Position numbers and translations under genes: made by a program. Shown piece after piece: positions 31,928-32,375 of a stretch of DNA of 32,375 bases. A model generated the notes under the pieces. It had not been told where the DNA came from. It did no database searches and saw only the letters and a program-made list of their open reading frames with translations. The stretch comes from Vitreoscilla sp. (lineage in GTDB: Bacteria; Pseudomonadota; Gammaproteobacteria; Burkholderiales; Neisseriaceae): positions 1 through 32,375 of the forward strand of contig JASLFS010000062.1 of the NCBI GenBank assembly GCA_030150505.1, read 5' to 3'. Position 1 is the first letter of the stretch. Each line of letters begins with the position of its first letter.

Positions 31928-32375
31928 TTAATTGTTGTCTGTCTTTTTAAATTCTTTAGTTGGAGCCACACCTAAAATAGATAAGCTACCATTCATAATC
32001 TCACCAAATAAGGGGCCTGCAACAACGCCACCGTAATAACCATTAGCAGTAGGCTCATCAATCATAACGGCTACAATAATTCGTGGATCCATTGCGGGTG
32101 CAAAACCTGCAAATAAACCAGTATGCTTATTGGCAACATAACGTCCGCCAACAAGTTTCCGAGCCGTACCTGACTTAGCTGCAACATCATATCCATCTAC
32201 CGCACCTCGCGTACCCGTACCCCCTTTTTCGGTTACAGATACCATAATCTGGCGGATAACTTTAGCTGTTTCAGGCGAAATAACTTGATCACCTACTGGT
32301 GCAGCATCTAATCTCTTAAAACTAACTGGTAATAATTGACCATTAGTTGTAAAAATCGTATAGCCTCTAGCAAGT
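31928..32375 (-). CDS. ftsI: Partial FtsI/PBP2 septal transpeptidase, C-terminal end
   Basis: About 148 C-terminal residues of the division transpeptidase (called penA in Neisseria), cut by the right edge. The frame is open to the edge. The active-site KSG motif is in YDVAAKSGTARKLVGGRYV (codons 32168-32176), followed by HTGLFAGFAPA, IIVAVMIDEPTANGYYGG and a short tail; this tracks neisserial PBP2, which also has KSG. The SXXK and SXN motifs and the membrane anchor are outside the window. First gene seen of the dcw run, 11 bases before murE. Confidence 0.95.
   Translation of the reverse strand, partial: LARGYTIFTTNGQLLPVSFKRLDAAPVGDQVISPETAKVIRQIMVSVTEKGGTGTRGAVDGYDVAAKSGTARKLVGGRYVANKHTGLFAGFAPAMDPRIIVAVMIDEPTANGYYGGVVAGPLFGEIMNGSLSILGVAPTKEFKKTDNN

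Noticed and set aside
32168..32176. KSG instead of KTG in FtsI as a resistance-type change
   Set aside because: As far as I recall KSG is the normal motif in neisserial PBP2, so it is not evidence of a mutation.
1..32375. CRISPR arrays, tRNA/rRNA genes, insertion sequences, prophage or defence genes
   Set aside because: No regularly spaced repeats, cloverleaf genes, transposase or phage-like proteins were seen in the window.

Overview
This window is a stretch of chromosome from an AT-rich (roughly 40% G+C by eye) betaproteobacterium, most likely a member of Neisseriaceae. Three things point there: the protein sequences (FtsZ, Ddl, FtsI/PenA, cytochrome bc1) read like neisserial orthologues; the dcw cluster ends in ddl-ftsQ-ftsA-ftsZ; and a DNA-uptake-sequence dialect, AGGCTGCCTGAA, is present once exactly and four more times with one mismatch. 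I recall this dialect as the Simonsiella type (AG-simDUS); the genus cannot be fixed from this window alone. No tRNA, rRNA, insertion sequence, prophage or CRISPR was seen.

Layout. 1-3157 (minus): the cytochrome bc1 operon petA-petB-petC, followed 18 bases downstream by a truncated GTG-start gene with kinase-like features that carries a terminator-like hairpin inside its reading frame. 3278-4024 (minus): a Nif3/YbgI family metal protein with a potentially structured leader. 4333-6329 (minus): groS-groL. 6762-9473 (plus): ppc, ending in a strong terminator. 9658-13554 (plus): a three-gene operon moxR-DUF58-tgpA, with its own near-consensus promoter just behind the ppc terminator. 13555-13841: a gap with a promoter-like sequence, four C-rich motifs and a second strong plus-strand terminator, which I propose as a small RNA gene. 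13840-18530: single genes: a 2OG-Fe(II) oxygenase (minus), a DUF1543 protein and an old-yellow-enzyme reductase (plus), a WYL regulator with a glutathione S-transferase (minus), and an exported YcnI-type copper protein (plus).

18650-32375 (minus): the division and cell wall cluster, read right to left as ftsI (cut by the window edge), murE, murF, mraY, murD, ftsW, murG, murC, ddl, ftsQ, ftsA, ftsZ. Most junctions overlap or are separated by only a few bases; the exceptions are the 71-base mraY-murD gap, which holds a 14-bp perfect hairpin, and the ftsA-ftsZ gap. The genes take lipid-linked peptidoglycan precursor synthesis from UDP-MurNAc-peptides (MurC, MurD, MurE with a meso-diaminopimelate-type motif, MurF, Ddl) through lipid I and II (MraY, MurG) to septal polymerisation (FtsW, FtsI) and the Z-ring (FtsQ, FtsA, FtsZ).

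Most of the window is conserved housekeeping. The most interesting unexplained signals lie between genes: the candidate small RNA at about 13666-13841, the DUS copies, the hairpin inside the first gene, the mraY-murD hairpin, and several perfect palindromes next to promoters or stop codons. Several start codons are best placed downstream of the longest open frame (petC, moxR, ftsZ, ddl, murD).
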